The position numbers and the translations under genes are program-made. Under the pieces are notes generated by a model. The model was not told the origin of the DNA, did not search any database, and saw only the letters and a list, made by a program, of their open reading frames with translations. This document shows positions 48,430-61,467 of a stretch of DNA of 64,000 nt, in pieces (position 1 is the first letter of the stretch; every line of letters starts with the position of its first letter). Source of the DNA: Saururus chinensis (taxonomy: Eukaryota > Streptophyta > Magnoliopsida > Piperales > Saururaceae); contig CP141146.1 of NCBI GenBank assembly GCA_035235625.1, forward strand, positions 38,671,709-38,735,708, written 5' to 3'.

Positions 48430-51400
48430 GAAAAGATCTCTTCCAAACTAATTCCACAAGATCAGAGTTTTCTCTGCCTCATTACTTAGATGCTTGTAAC
48501 TCTCTAGTTATTACTAAAGATGAAAATGAAGTAGAGCCTAAGGATTAAGTTGGAAACAAACCCTAATTGGCTATGTATTGGTCACTAGCCTTACTACATG
48601 GGTCTTAAAATTGTTGTCAAACATATGTAGAAGACAAGTAAGAATTTTGAGATCATTTCCTTGTCTGATGGATTTTTTTATATAATTTTTTTTTTAAAAA
48701 GATTGCCTTAAAGTTCTTGGATCTCTTTGATATGTTGTTGGCCAACCTTAGATTCTTAAAACATGGACTACTAATACCAAGCATGTATGTTACTCGCTGA
48801 GTTCGATTCCTTTATAGATCAGGCATCCTAATCTTCCGATTTAGTATTGGAGTGTAGAAAACCTTAGATTGTTAGTTCAATTAGTTCTCCCCAATACATG
48901 GATCAATTAACTAAAAACTGTAAAAGGCTTTCTTTTGCTCATCTCTGTGTGGAAATTGACGCGTATTGCTTTTTTAGGAATCAAATTTATATTCTTCAAA
49001 AAGATGGTTTATATTTTTTTAAACAATCTCTTATGAATGGAAACCTCCAATTTGTACTTGTTATTGATGCTTTGATCATACTACTACATCTTACACTACT
49101 TCTCATGCTGGGTTCTGTGAGATAAAATTTTTAATCAATCACAGCTAGCACTAGAAATAGGAGTTCATAGGGATTTACCTCAACAGATGATTTCTTAGAC
49201 TATTTTAGCTATCAGGATAAATAGCACTCCAAGATTTATTGGTGGAAGTTCTCATAGCGCTATGTGTCTTCAAGGTCTAGTCCAACGTCCACAGTCTTAT
49301 TTCCTTGTTTTGAAAAATAAAGCTACTAGTCATATTAACTTGGGAGGTCATAATTCTCATGATGGAAATCAAAGTATAGTTCCTCATGACTGTGAATTGA
49401 TGGAGCAAATGCCTAAAACATCTGCTTCCATTCCTTGTGATACTTCCTTTGCTCCCCCTCATCCCATTGTGGTGAACAAGTGATTGATTTTGACATCAAT
49501 CTCTCTCAAAAATATAATGCAAATAATTCAATTATTAGTGGCTAAATTTTTGTAAATTTATCAAATACTTTTAATAAATGTGGCATTATATTTTATGGTG
49601 AGTCTTCTTTTTTATAGTCCTCTTGTAACACTAAATCATCTTCTCTGAAGAAAATTATGGATACTTCTCACGATTCACCTGCATTATTACCTACCACTCA
49701 TAAAGAGGACTTTGTTGAAGTGAGTAGTAAAAACTCAAAGAAAAAATAGAAAAAAGCAATGAGAGACTAAAATTAATGCTCCATATTCAGACAGAAAACT
49801 AAGATCTGACATTGGTCGAAGCCAAAATTCTCTATCTTTTTTATGAGTTTAGTTTCTTGGAATACCCATGGATTATGCTTCTATATTTATCTTAATTAGG
49901 GATCACTCTATAGGTATTCTTAGTCTTAATGAGACCTCGTTTAAAGAGTTAAATGCTAAGAACATTTAGATATCTATCAATTCAACCTATCCTTTCATTG
50001 ATAATTATTAATCTTTATCCTCTACAAGAATTTGGATTCCATCTTTATATTCTACTAGAAAAGTTAAAGGGGGCACTTAGTTTATTCATTTTATTATCAT
50101 CAGATTGTCAAATAATTTCTACTTTAAGTTTACTTTTGTCTATGGAGACAATCTCTTATATGACCATTGTGATCTCTTGAAAAGGATTGGGTACCAATCT
50201 ACTATCACTTCTATTCCCTACCTTCTTATTGGTGATTTTAATCCCGTTTTCTATCCTAGGGGAAAAAATCAGTTGTAACATTGTTCCTTCTTCATACTTA
50301 GATAAAATCAATTTCCTTCTTCATACTTAGATAAAATCAATAGAAGTATTCATCATGCAGAATTATTAGAGATTAATCTTTATTCTTCATTCAATATGAA
50401 TTGGTGGATTAATCTTGTACAAGTCGCAAAATTTTTTTCTCAAAAACTGACAAAGCTTTTTGAAATATGGGATGGATTCAAATTTTTAGGAGGGGTAGTA
50501 CATTGCCTTCTTTCGGATGTGTTTAATTATTGCCCCTTATTAGTTAAAACTAATCCTCCTTCTATTTCAGGAAAAATAAACCTTTCAAATTTTTTAATTA
50601 TTGGATGAGTCTTGATGGTTTCTGAGATTTAGTTTCCCCTTCTTAGAATATAGAAGTTTGTGGCAATCCATTTTTTATTAAGGTTCAAAAATTGAAGTTC
50701 CTAAAATAAGCTATCAAAGTTTTGAATAAATAAAAGTTTGAAATATTTATAAAAGAGTTGATGAAGCTAAGGAGGCTCTTCAGCATTGGCAATTCCTAAT
50801 TAAGGATGATACTCTCAATGATATTTATGTTATAGAGAAATCTAAGGAACTTTCTAGAGAAGAATCATTTTTTAGGAAAAAATCTAGAGTTAAATGGTTA
50901 TTGGAAAGAGATCGTTGTACAAAGTTCTTTCACACTTGCACCCAGAAATACTTCACATAATTTTATTCATTCTGGTGTGGATTTTGCAAGCAATAAATTG
51001 GACTCGTCTCATGCCAGTGGTAAGGAGGCTACTAATTTTTAGCAGGGTTTATTCACTCATTCCTCCTCTTCTCCTATAGGAACTTCTTTTGTCAAGGCTC
51101 GCCTTACCACTTACTAGGCTAATCCCTGATTATTAAGGATGAAGTTTATCCAACTGTTATATCCTCTCCAGCAAATAAAGCTCCAGGTTCTGATAGTTAT
51201 TCAAAGCAGTTTTTTGTGAGATATTAGGATATCACTGGTGTTGATTTCTGTAAGGTTGTCCTATATGTTTTCAACTCTTGTAGAATGTTAAGAGGCTTAA
51301 ATAGCATCTTCTTAACTCTTATTGCTAAAGAAAAAGGTTCAAGCTCTTTCCATGAATTTTGGCCTATCTCTATGCAATTGCCTTTAAATGTTTTTACAAA

Positions 51401-53306
51401 GATCATGGCAAATAGGTTTTCTAGAGTACTTGCTTCCATTATCAATGATAATCAAACTGCTTTTTTGGAAGGAAGGCTTATCTATGATAATATCCTTCTT
51501 ACTTATGAATTGTTTCACAGTTATCACAGTAAGAGACGTTCTAAAGAGCTCTGTATTAGAGTGGATCTCAAAAAAACTTATGACAATGTGCATTGGGATT
51601 TCAGTTTTCAAGCTCTATTAAATATTAGTTACCCTTCTATTTGGATTTATTGGATAAAAGAGAGTATTTTAACTGCCTTTTTTAGTGTTCTTATTAATAG
51701 ATCTAAATATTGATTTTGTCCAATAAATATGGTTTCTCCGAGGCCTGTCCTTTATCTCCTCTTTTGTTTGTCTATTATGTAATTTATCACTAATATCCTC
51801 ATAGACTATCATTCTGAAGGCCACATCAATATTCCTAATCACAGGAATACTATTGGAGTTTCTCATTTGTTTTTCCGAGATGATATCCTACTATTTTCAC
51901 TTTCATCATATGCCACAACTATTGGTCTCAAGGAGGCTATTGATTTATTCTCCTAATTAGTGGTTTTTTGATTAATGAATCTAAAGAAAGCATGTTCTTC
52001 TCGATGAGCTATATTCAGAAGAATCCGTTTCTTCAACTGTTTGGTTTCAAAGAAGGTACTCTCCCTCTCTGCTACTTGGGACTTCCTCTTTTTACATGTA
52101 GGCTTCATGCCATATGCTCTAAGATTATTGTCCACTGCCATTTATCTTTGGCAGGTTGGAAAAAGAAATTACTCACTTATGCTAGAGAATTAGAGCTTCT
52201 TAAATATGTTTTTTCTATCTTACATATTTATTGGTCTCTCTATTTTATGCTTCTTTCTAGTGTCATCAAGAAGTTAGAATCTTTAATGTCTAATTTTCTT
52301 TGGAGTAACTCTAATGATGGTCGTAAGTTTCATCTTCTTAGTTAGAAGAAAGTTTGTCTTCGTAAAGAGGAAGGAGGGATAATTATTAGATAAGTGAAAG
52401 ATTAATGTATTATCGGATTATCCAAACATTTCTGGAGGCTTTGCATGAGAAGGATTCTTTGTGGATAATATAGTTATTACAATCAGAGGAACTCTGTCTG
52501 GCATTGTAATGTTCCTTCATATTTTAATTATTGGAGGAATATCCACTCTCTTAATAGTATCATGATTGACTTTATTTCAACTATGGTCAGCGCCTAGCTC
52601 ATCAGATGAAGAATCATCAACTTGTTTTTATCTCAGACTGCTTGATCAATAGTCATTGGAAGTGCTCTCAAAATATTAATTTGAGAAGTGATCATCTACG
52701 CCATGTCATTGGAGATCATATTCATATTCTCAATCAAGATGCTGATGTAGTCAAATGGAAGCCAAATTCCTCAAGTAAATTTTCAACAAAATTTGCCTAC
52801 AGGGTTCTATCCAAGCACATGTCTAAGCTAAAATGGACCAACCTTATTTGGTTTAAGCATCATATTCCTTACTATTTCTTTATATGTTGGTTAATAGTAC
52901 ATGGTCATCTTCTTACATTGGAAAAACTTTAAGCCAGAGGCATTCAAATTGTTAATAGATATTATTAATAGATGTATTCTTTGCAAGGTAGATCTTGAAA
53001 CAAAAAACCACATGTTCTTTGCAAGCGGCTATTCTAAATGGATCATGTGCTCTATTTTTAGATATTTTAGAGCGAATATTTCTTGCAATCATTCTCAAGA
53101 GGCTCTTCAGCTCATTCACTTTTTTAGTCATTTTATTCCTAACTTAGGTGTGCTATTAAAGTTGTTCATAAATTGTGCAGTTTAATTCTTATGGAGAGAA
53201 ATAAATAATTATATCTTCAAGAATGAATGTAATCACAAAAGATCTTTTTATATACAATGTGTCTTATGTCAATGTGAATTCTCATCTTTCTAATATTGTT
53301 GGCGAA
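48430..53306 (+). mobile_element. L1-type LINE remnant, copy B
   Basis: The fuller of the two LINE copies. The 5' part (48680-49130) is a DUF4283-like ORF1 remnant: VVGQP, ILKTWTTNTKH, YWSVENLRLLV and KRLSFAHLCVEIDAY are its usual blocks. The endonuclease part has WNTHGL-like and LLIGDFNPVF motifs (49850-50260). The reverse transcriptase shows LISMQLPLN-type, NQTAFLEGRLIYDNIL, DLKKTYDNVHWDF and FRDDILLFS blocks (51180-51950), the last being the catalytic F-x-DD. A zf-RVT-like CILCKVDLETKNHMFF region sits at 52970-53025. Stops and shifts are frequent. The 5' edge is uncertain. Confidence 0.85.
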
Positions 53307-53537
53307 TTTCTTTTTATTAAAGAAATATGACATTTGTAATTTTTTTCTCTTGTACTTTTTGACTTTGTTACCCTTTTGTTTTCATAGAAGGGAGCTCACT
53401 CTCCCTTTTTCCTCGTAAAAAAAACTTATGAGCACCTAACAAATTCTTACTTAATAAAAATTTTTTCCATAAAATTTATTTTAACCAAACTCAAAAACTC
53501 ATTTTCATTTAATTATTTCCAGACTAGCAACCTTACA

Positions 53538-56500
53538 TCAAAGCAATGAATGGATGAACCTAAATGACTTGTTTGGTTCCAGTTCCACAGTGGATCGGTG
53601 GTCCGGGTTGAGCATCGAGTGCAGCTCCTCTGTGAACCTTTGCATTGCAGGAGCGGGCAAGTACACGGGAACAGCGATCCCGTCCACCCCCTCCTCGTTG
53701 CGGAAGGGGATGAAGAGGGTCCAGCAACCGGGGGTCGCTCCCAATACCCCTGCGTAGAGGGCCCTTCCCCAACCGTAATCCACCTCTCCGAATCGGGCGC
53801 GTGTGTGGTCCGAAACGAAGAACGTCCCCGCTGCTGTCGTGAAGCGGGGCCGACCCTTGAGCACCAGCAGGTCCGCCACCGATCGCATATACTCCTCGGT
53901 CACTTCCTTCTTTGCCTTCTTCACCAGCTCCACCGCGTATCCCAGAGGGCTCCCAGTCAGCTTCCCGGCAGTCGTGATGACCATGGGAAAGGCTACCACG
54001 TTTCCGTAGTAGCCTGCGGGAAGAGAAGGGCTGAACCGGCCGCGGACATTGATGGCGAATATCATGCGCACTTGCTCCTCCGGGCCGGGTCGCAGCGCGA
54101 TGGTGCGGCAGCGCCAGGTGCAGGCGGCGATGATGTCGAATGTGGAAGCGGAGGTACCGAGGTGCGGGGGTAGGCTCTGCCGCAGGCTGGACACATCGGC
54201 GGGGCTGATGAAAAAGAAGCGCTGGACCGTGTGCGCGAAGGGAACGACGGTGTGATTGTCCAGCTCGTCGTACTCAGGGTGGACGCAAGTCACCCGGGGT
54301 GGGTCCCTCGCGTTGAGCAGCTCCCGTTGCCACACCGGTTGCACGGCTGGTGCTGCTGCGCCTCGAGCCAGCTCTCCCACAGCCGTAAAAAACTGGAGCA
54401 GGCCGGCGGCGTCCCACATTACGTGGTTGAAGCGGAGGGCAGCTATGAATCCCCCGCAAGCGAGCCGGGTCACCTACATCATGCAAACCAATCCCGTCGT
54501 CAATACGTTATTAGAGAACATGTGGTTGGAGGGTTTATATCGGCCGGGTAGACACTTACGCAAAATGTATCTGGCTCTATGATACGGAGTTAGACGTGGC
54601 TCCATGACACTGAGTTAGACGCGTTTGGCTCTGAGTCGACATTCCTATCGTAATGGGTAGGAGTGCCCACCCAGCCGATCTAAACCCCGTGGTTGGAGCC
54701 CATCTAGCTTAACCAGAATAAATGTGACTATGTTATATGGGTGGGTTCATATAGGGTTTCTAACATAGTATATAGACCTTGTGATTTCCTCCCCATATCA
54801 TACTAAAGTGTTCTCCTCTAAGATAATATAAAGAGGTTGTTTCTAAGTTGGAGTGGCCCACAAATGATGTGCTATTATTGACTAGGTTGTTTCAAAGTAG
54901 GAGCGACCCACAAATTATTGACTAGGTTGTTTCAAAGTAGGTGTGGCCGACAAATGATGCGCTATTATTGACTAGGTTGTTTCAAAGTAGGAGTGGCCGA
55001 CAAATGATGTGCTATTATTGACTCCGTTTACTTCTTATTGTTATTTGTTCACCTCTATGTATTATGTATTATGTTGGTACCTATGGCAGGTGCTAACTAT
55101 AGAGCCAGTAAAAAAACATTAAATATATATTAAGACACATCTAGCTTTATTAGGCTTCATGCCTAAATTCTGCGACTATGATACATAAGGGACCGAGTAT
55201 CTAAGTATTATGTTATACTTCATTTTTATGTACTATAAATACAAATTATGATTATATATAGTAAGATGTTCGAGGTAATAGGTGAGAACATTTATGATGA
55301 TTGAATCGATTTGATAAGGTCAAAAAAGTAACAAACATAATAGAATATTTTTTGTATTTTTGGAGAAAGTCAGACATTCTTCTAGTTCTATAATTTAATT
55401 TTTAGTTTTTTAATATATTATTTTATAATATTCCTTCATTCTTAAATTAATAGCTCTATATAATAAAAAAATTATTTTATATTAATATCTTTATTTAGTT
55501 CAATTTAAGTAGTTGAGTATTTAAAAAATAGAATTATAAATTTATTTTACCTTATATTATATGTGGGTTTCACCCTTTAATAAAAGAATAGTTCGATTTA
55601 GACCTTAGTTTTTTTTTATATCCCCCAAAGAAAATTAAAAATATGTCTTTTTTTTTACTTCATTTCTCTATATTTTCTCCCTTGTTTTGCTCATACTTCC
55701 CCTAGTACATAGACCCCACCTCTTTTTCTTCTAGCAACAGCTCCGACTTTGGCTCTGATGGTGAGATTTTGCTGCGGATGTCGAATCTGGCTTGGGCATC
55801 CAAATTTTGTCGTGCAGGTCAGATCTAGCGTGCAACTGGATCTGATTTGCCAAATCCGGCATGCGACCGGATCTTATTTGTTAGATCCAGCGTTGGCTAG
55901 ACAAATCTAGCCAACCATAATCAGATTTAGCCGCTCCAGTTGCGACCGACTTTAACTGCCGGCTATAGTTTATGCGGCCAAAGCCCAGCCTACCCACATG
56001 GCCGCCATGGCGAGCTAGTTGAATAGCGCAGCCATGGCCCAAGCAGTGGCGTCGGTGCCAGATTATCAATGTCGGTGCCGATGACTAAACTCCCGCCAGA
56101 GAAAAAAGGGGAAACGGGGTAATTTTTTATTTTTTAAAAATAAAAATAAATAAATAATTTTAATAAAGAAGGGTAGGGTAAAGAAAAAAATGAGGGACAC
56201 CAGGAAAACATTGGGTATGAATAGCCACATTTTTAATAAAAAATATTATTTTTAAATAAAACTATTAATATAAGACATTAAAATAAATAAGTCTCGCGTG
56301 CCAGTAAAAAAATACTTTTTCTCTCTACCATTGAAAAGATAAAAAAAGCGATGCTATCTTTCATAATAAAGTTGTAAAAAGGGCACTCCATGCTAGCTGG
56401 ACGTCAACTGTTTTTCTTATTTAGTGAAGGTACACATCACACCTCCTAATATCCACGCCTTGCTCGCCTTGCTCGCCTTGCTCTTCTCAGCAAAACAAAG

Positions 56501-56990
56501 TCAGCAAAACAAAGCTGAAAGAAACATGCAAGCTATGGAGCATCACCTGAATCAAGAGCAAGGGGCAGTTCACGATCCCATCTGAGCCAGGAACATCACA
56601 GAGAAGACCGTCAACGCCGAGGAAGGGTGGCTTAAGAGCCTCCTCGAATTGGGCTATCTTTACATCGGCGTCAGCCTCGATGAAGAGGATGCCTTCCCCA
56701 TTACACTCCACAACGAGTTTCCCGTGAGCCCCTTCCCTCAGCCTACCGGCTAAGGGGTAATAGGGAACCAGCGACCTCGATAGGGCGTTTCTGATGACAG
56801 CAACCGGGTCTCTCCCCTCCATATGGGGATCCACCCTGTAAAACTGGACGACTGTGACATGGAACCGAAGGCCCTGTTGGTCGTCGATATCCGATAGCTG
56901 CTTCCACTCATGTGGGGTGGGCGAAGCAGGTGTTACAAGCACGGGTTCTTGCCTCCTGATACAAATTTTTAGCTGATCAGAAGAGGCCAT
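53538..56990 (-). CDS. BAHD-family acyltransferase, copy B (benzyl-alcohol O-benzoyltransferase-like)
   Basis: Two exons: 56990-56547 (148 codons) and 54473-53538 (311 codons plus stop), joined CAG|GTGATG ... TAG|GTG in phase 0. The 459-residue product differs from copy A at about 6 residues in exon 1, and about 23 residues plus one extra Ala in exon 2. The catalytic motif is HVMWD (165-169), with Trp at the fourth position where Ser or Cys is more usual. GYYGNVV and DYGWG (380-384) are kept, and Gly-Leu follows DAA as in the family. The frame is open throughout and the TATA box is conserved. Expected role, by family: cytosolic acyl-CoA-dependent O-acylation of an alcohol; the substrate is not deducible. 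The gene follows a LINE remnant and a single, not triplicated, upstream repeat unit. Confidence 0.88.
54474..56546 (-). other. Intron of BAHD copy B (2073 bp)
   Basis: GT...AG borders as in copy A. It shares the AT-rich part near 55370-55720 and the GC-richer part near 55740-56100 with intron A, but has its own tandem repeat at 54837-55026. No gene was seen inside. Confidence 0.8.
54837..55026 (+). repeat. 50 bp tandem repeat, four units, in BAHD B intron
   Basis: Units start with TTGTTTC at 54837, 54887, 54927 and 54977. Three are 50 bp and the second is 40 bp through a 10 bp loss. Shared words are AAGTAGGAGTGGCC and GCTATTATTGACT. Not seen in intron A. Confidence 0.9.
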
Positions 56991-57075
56991 GGATTATAAA
57001 GAGGACTAGTCTTTGATCTCTCACCTAAGTTGGAGATTGATGATAAGATGAATGCTTGCATGGACGGGCTGGGCC

Positions 57076-57081
57076 TTTATA
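57076..57081 (-). promoter_or_regulatory. TATA box of BAHD copy B
   Basis: The minus strand reads CTCTATAAAGG, 86 nt upstream of the ATG at 56990, matching the element in copy A. Confidence 0.65.
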
Positions 57082-57102
57082 GAGCGACCGAAACAAGGCA
57101 AG

Positions 57103-57721
57103 ATAGCAACGGTGAGTGTTGTAGTCCGTTATTAAAAAAGAAAGAAAATTCTATTTCATTTTCTCCTACGACAAATTTTCTTCAGAAAGAAAAAACATGT
57201 TCTTTAATGTCACAATCAAATTACAATCGGTCTACCTAGTGTCAGAAAAGTGCTAATTCCTACATTGGATAAATGTTAACGATGCCATGTCAAAGTGATA
57301 TTTCTATTCTATTTTTTTATATTAAAAACCTTTAATTAAATCTGGAAAAATAAGTCTCCCTATTATCCGGTATGACTTGTTAATTTTGTACTTTTATGTA
57401 ATTGTAATTTGGAAAACTTATAGAAATTGAAGTTTAAATAGAGCGTCATTCACATTCACTCTATCTTTAATATATATTTATGCCCTCCTAAGTGTACTTT
57501 AGATCTACCTCATGCTTTAGGAGCACCTCTAGACATTGCAGGCATCGAACCACGATAATGTAATTACCCGATTTAAGGGCTCCAAATTAGGGGCTTATGA
57601 GTGGATTTAAAATTAAAAAAATGTGTACCTTAAATAGACGACCTTGTTAAATACCAGAAAAATTACTCAAGCTCCATGACATCAAAGAGTAACCTTTAGC
57701 TTAGTTATATACTCATTAGAT
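57103..57721. repeat. Single upstream repeat unit of BAHD B, interrupted by the CACTA element
   Basis: Matches the first ~700 bp of each ~1.4 kb unit upstream of copy A: TTCTATTTCATTTTCT, GCATCGAACCACGAT and CTTTAGCTTAGTTATATAC blocks in the same order. Similarity resumes at about 61470 (AAGTCTTAAACAAAATGAT), directly after the CACTA element. Confidence 0.75.
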
Positions 57722-58234
57722 CACTACAACAAAAGGAACTATTAGTGACGCATTTATGTGTCGCTAATAGTCCACTAAACGTCGCTAATGACTATTAGCG
57801 ACATATAATAAATGCCGCTATAAACGTCAAAAAAGTATCGTCAATATTATGTATTTGCAACGTCTAAACAAAAATGTCGTTAATATACTCTTTAGCAATG
57901 TATATAAAAGTGTCACTAATAATTGATTATTAGTATCGCTTATAAATTGATTTCATTTTTTTAAAATAGTTATTCTATTAGCGACGCATAGAAAAGCGTC
58001 TCTAATAGTTATCATTAGCGACGCTAAAAAATAAGAGTCGCCAATACTTACTTATTAGCAACATATTTATATGTTGCTAATAAATACGTATTATCGACAT
58101 TTATTTTTAAGCGTCGTTAATGATAACTATTAGCGATATTTTTCTATGCATCACTAATAGAATAACTATTTTTTTAAAAATAAATTTTTAATAATTATTA
58201 GCAACGCATATGGACGTGTCGCTAAAGAGTAATT

Positions 58235-58990
58235 TTTTTTTTAAAAAATCCCTGGTGGGCCACCGGGCCCAACAGGGAAGGGAAAGGGGAGGAGGGGAGT
58301 AGGGGGTCTAGAGCCGGGGAGGGAGGATCAGAGGGAGAGAAGGGGAGGAGGGCTGCCGGAGGGGAGGGCCTTCTTCCTCCGGGCAACCCCCATTCCCGGA
58401 GGGAATCGATGGAGAGAAGGGGGGAGAAGGGCGGAGCAGGGGAGGGCCGCCTTCCTCCCGGCAGCCCCTCACTCGGCTCCGCTTCTTCCCCCCCTCCCCT
58501 TTTTGATTTCCCTCTGAAAATTAGAGGGAGAGAAGGGGGAAGGGGGAGCAGGTGGGGCGAGGGGAGGCAAAGGCGGGGCTGCGTCACAAATGGGAAAGGG
58601 GGACCGGGAGGGAGGAGGGGGAATCGGAGGGGGTGGAGTCCGGGGCAAGTGGGGCGAGGGGAGGAGGAGGAGGAGGAAGCGGAAGCGGCCGGGCGTGGAG
58701 GCAAGTGGGGCGGCGGAGGTGGTGGGGTGGCGGAGGCGGGGGTGCGTAACAGAGGGAAAAGGGGGACCGGGAGGGAGGAGGGGGAACCGGAATGGGCGGG
58801 GTATGGGGGCGGGGTGGGGCGAGGGAAGGAGGAGGTGGCGGGGCAGCGGAGGCGAGGGTGCGTCACAGAGGGTAAAGGGGGACCAGGAGGGAGGAGGGGG
58901 AATGGGAGGGGGTGGGGTTCGGGGGAAGGCCAAGCGAGGGGAGGAGGAGGCGGCGGTGGAGGCGGTGGGGTGCAGAGGGGTCCGTGGGGG
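58235..58990 (+). repeat. G-rich block inside the CACTA element
   Basis: Counterpart of 21075-21900. The GGGAAAGGGGGACCGGGAGG-type module recurs near 58591, 58754 and 58874. Dense G runs make quadruplex structure plausible. Long frames on either strand are low-complexity. Confidence 0.7.
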
Positions 58991-59274
58991 CCTTAAAAAG
59001 AAAGGGGCAACAAAATTTCAACCGCGCACAAAATTTCGCCGTGCGGGCGTTAATTCGCCCGAAATTTTTATTTTTATTTTTTAAAAAAATACATTAGCGA
59101 CACTCACTGAGTGTCACTAATATAAACTAATAGGGACGTATAAACTCTATGTCGTTAATAAAACTTAGTATTAGCGATGTATAACTATATACGTCACGAA
59201 TACTTACATTATATTAGCGACATATAGTTTATACGTTGCCAATACTCTTATTTTTAAAAAAAAAATTCATATCC

Positions 59275-60200
59275 CCTCCCCGCTCTCTCTCTTCCCTCTC
59301 CTCTCTCTCTCTCCTCCCTCTTTCTCTCTCTACCCTCTCTGCCTCCCCTCTTTCTCTCTCCCTTCTCTCTCTACCCTCTCTCTCCCTATCCCTCTTCTCT
59401 CTCTACCCTCTCTCCTCTCCACCCTCTCCTCTCTCTCTCCTCCCTCCTCTCTATCTCTCTCACCCTCTCTCTCTCTCCTCTCACCCTCTCTCTCTCCTCC
59501 ACCCTCCTCTCTCTCTCCACCCTCTCCTCTCTCTCTCCTCCCTCCTCTCTCTCTCCCCTCCCTCTCCTCTCTCTCCTCCCTCTCTCTCCTCCTCTCTCCT
59601 CTCCCCTCCCTCTCCCCTCTCTCCTCCCTCTCCCCTCTCTCCTCCCTCTCCCTCTCTCTTTCTCTCTCTCCCTCTTTCTCCTCTCTCTCTCTCTCTCTCT
59701 CTCCCTCTATCTCCTCTCTCTCTTCCCTCCCCTCCCTCTCTCTTCCCTCCCCTCTCTCTCTTCCCTCTCCTCTCCTCTCTATCTCTCTCTCTCTTCCCTA
59801 TCCTCTCTCTCTCCCTTCTCTCTCTCCCTCTCTCTTCCCTCCCCTCTCCTCTCTCTCTCTCTCTTTTTCCTCTCTCTCTCTCTCTTCCCTCCCCTCTCTC
59901 TCTCTCTCTTTCCTCTTCTCTCTCTCTTCCCTCCCCTCTCCTCTCTCTCTCTCTCTCTTTCCTCTCCTCTCTCTCTCTTCCCTCCCCTCTCCTCTCTATC
60001 TCTCTCTCTCTTCCCTATCCTCTCTCTTCCCTCTCTCTCTCTCTCTCTCTCCCTCTCTCTCACTCTCCCTCTCTCTCCTCCCCTCTATCTCTCTTCCCTC
60101 CCCTCCCTCTCTCGTCACTCCCTTCTATCCCTCTCTCTTCCCCCCCTCTCTCTCTTCCCTCTCCTCTCACTCCTATCTACCTACACACTATCTCTCCTCT
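59275..60200. repeat. Pyrimidine tract inside the CACTA element
   Basis: About 930 bp of C/T-only sequence, paralogous to 22130-23300 but without the 45 bp array expansion. A shorter tract follows at 60415-60510. Confidence 0.9.
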
Positions 60201-60638
60201 AATTTCAAATTTTTAATATTTTTCTTCTTCTTTAAAATAAATTTTTAAAATAAAAATACTAATCGTGATGTATAAATATATACGTCGCTACTAGTACATG
60301 TATTAACGACATATACATATATATATATACATCGCTATTAGTATTTTATTTTAATTATTTTTTTTATATTTTAAAAAATAAAAAAATTAAATTTTTTAAA
60401 AAATCAAAATAAAATTCCTCTCACCCTCCCTCTCTTCCCTCCCCTATCTCTTCCCTCCCCTCTATCTCTCTCTTCCCTCTCCTCTCTCTCCTATCTACCT
60501 ACACATTATCTCTCATCTAATTTCAAATTTTTAATATTTTTTCTTTAAAATTAATTTTTAAAATAAAAAATAATTAAATAAAAATACTAATAGCGATATA
60601 TAAGTATATACATCGCTACTAGTACATGTATTAGGGAC

Positions 60639-60778
<140 letters not shown>

Positions 60779-61467
60779 CTTATACATGTACTAATAGCGA
60801 CGTATATATATATGTCACTTATACATGTACTAATAGCGACGTATAGAGCTATACGTCGCTATTAGTATTTTATTTTAATTATATTTTTTATTTTAAAAAA
60901 TAAAAAAATTTAAAAAATTAAAATAAAATTTAATAAAAATAAGTATTAGCGATGTATGTGACTATGCGTCGCTACCACCAAAGGTAATAGCGATGCATTT
61001 TACCATGCGTCGCTACTACTATTAGGTAGTAGCGACGGATAGCATATGCGTTGCTATTAGTTCTTATTTTTTAATTTTTTTAAATTGAGAATTATTAGCG
61101 ACACTCATTTTTAGATGTCACTATTGTTGAGACTAGTAGCGACATTTGTTAAAAAACGTCGTTGATAGTTTTAATTTTTTTTAAAAAAAATTAAAATATA
61201 TATCTTTTAGTGACGTTTATAAAAGCGTTGCTAATAATATAAGTATTAGCGACGCATAAATTAAAGCATCGCTAAAAGGTTACGTATTAGTGACATTTGC
61301 ATTTATGCATCGCTAATAGACTACCATTAGCGACACTTAGTATTATGCATCGCTAATATTGTTATTTTTGGTGACGGTTTATTATATGTCGTTATAATCA
61401 CTTTTTAGCGATGCATAGTATTGCAACGCTTATATAAGCATCGCTAATACCCAATGTTGTTGTAGTG

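Noticed and set aside
57745-58225. CRISPR-like array of regularly recurring short motifs
   Set aside because: The motifs are short, occur in both orientations, vary in sequence and lie inside a CACTA element in a eukaryotic context. They are better explained as subterminal repeats.
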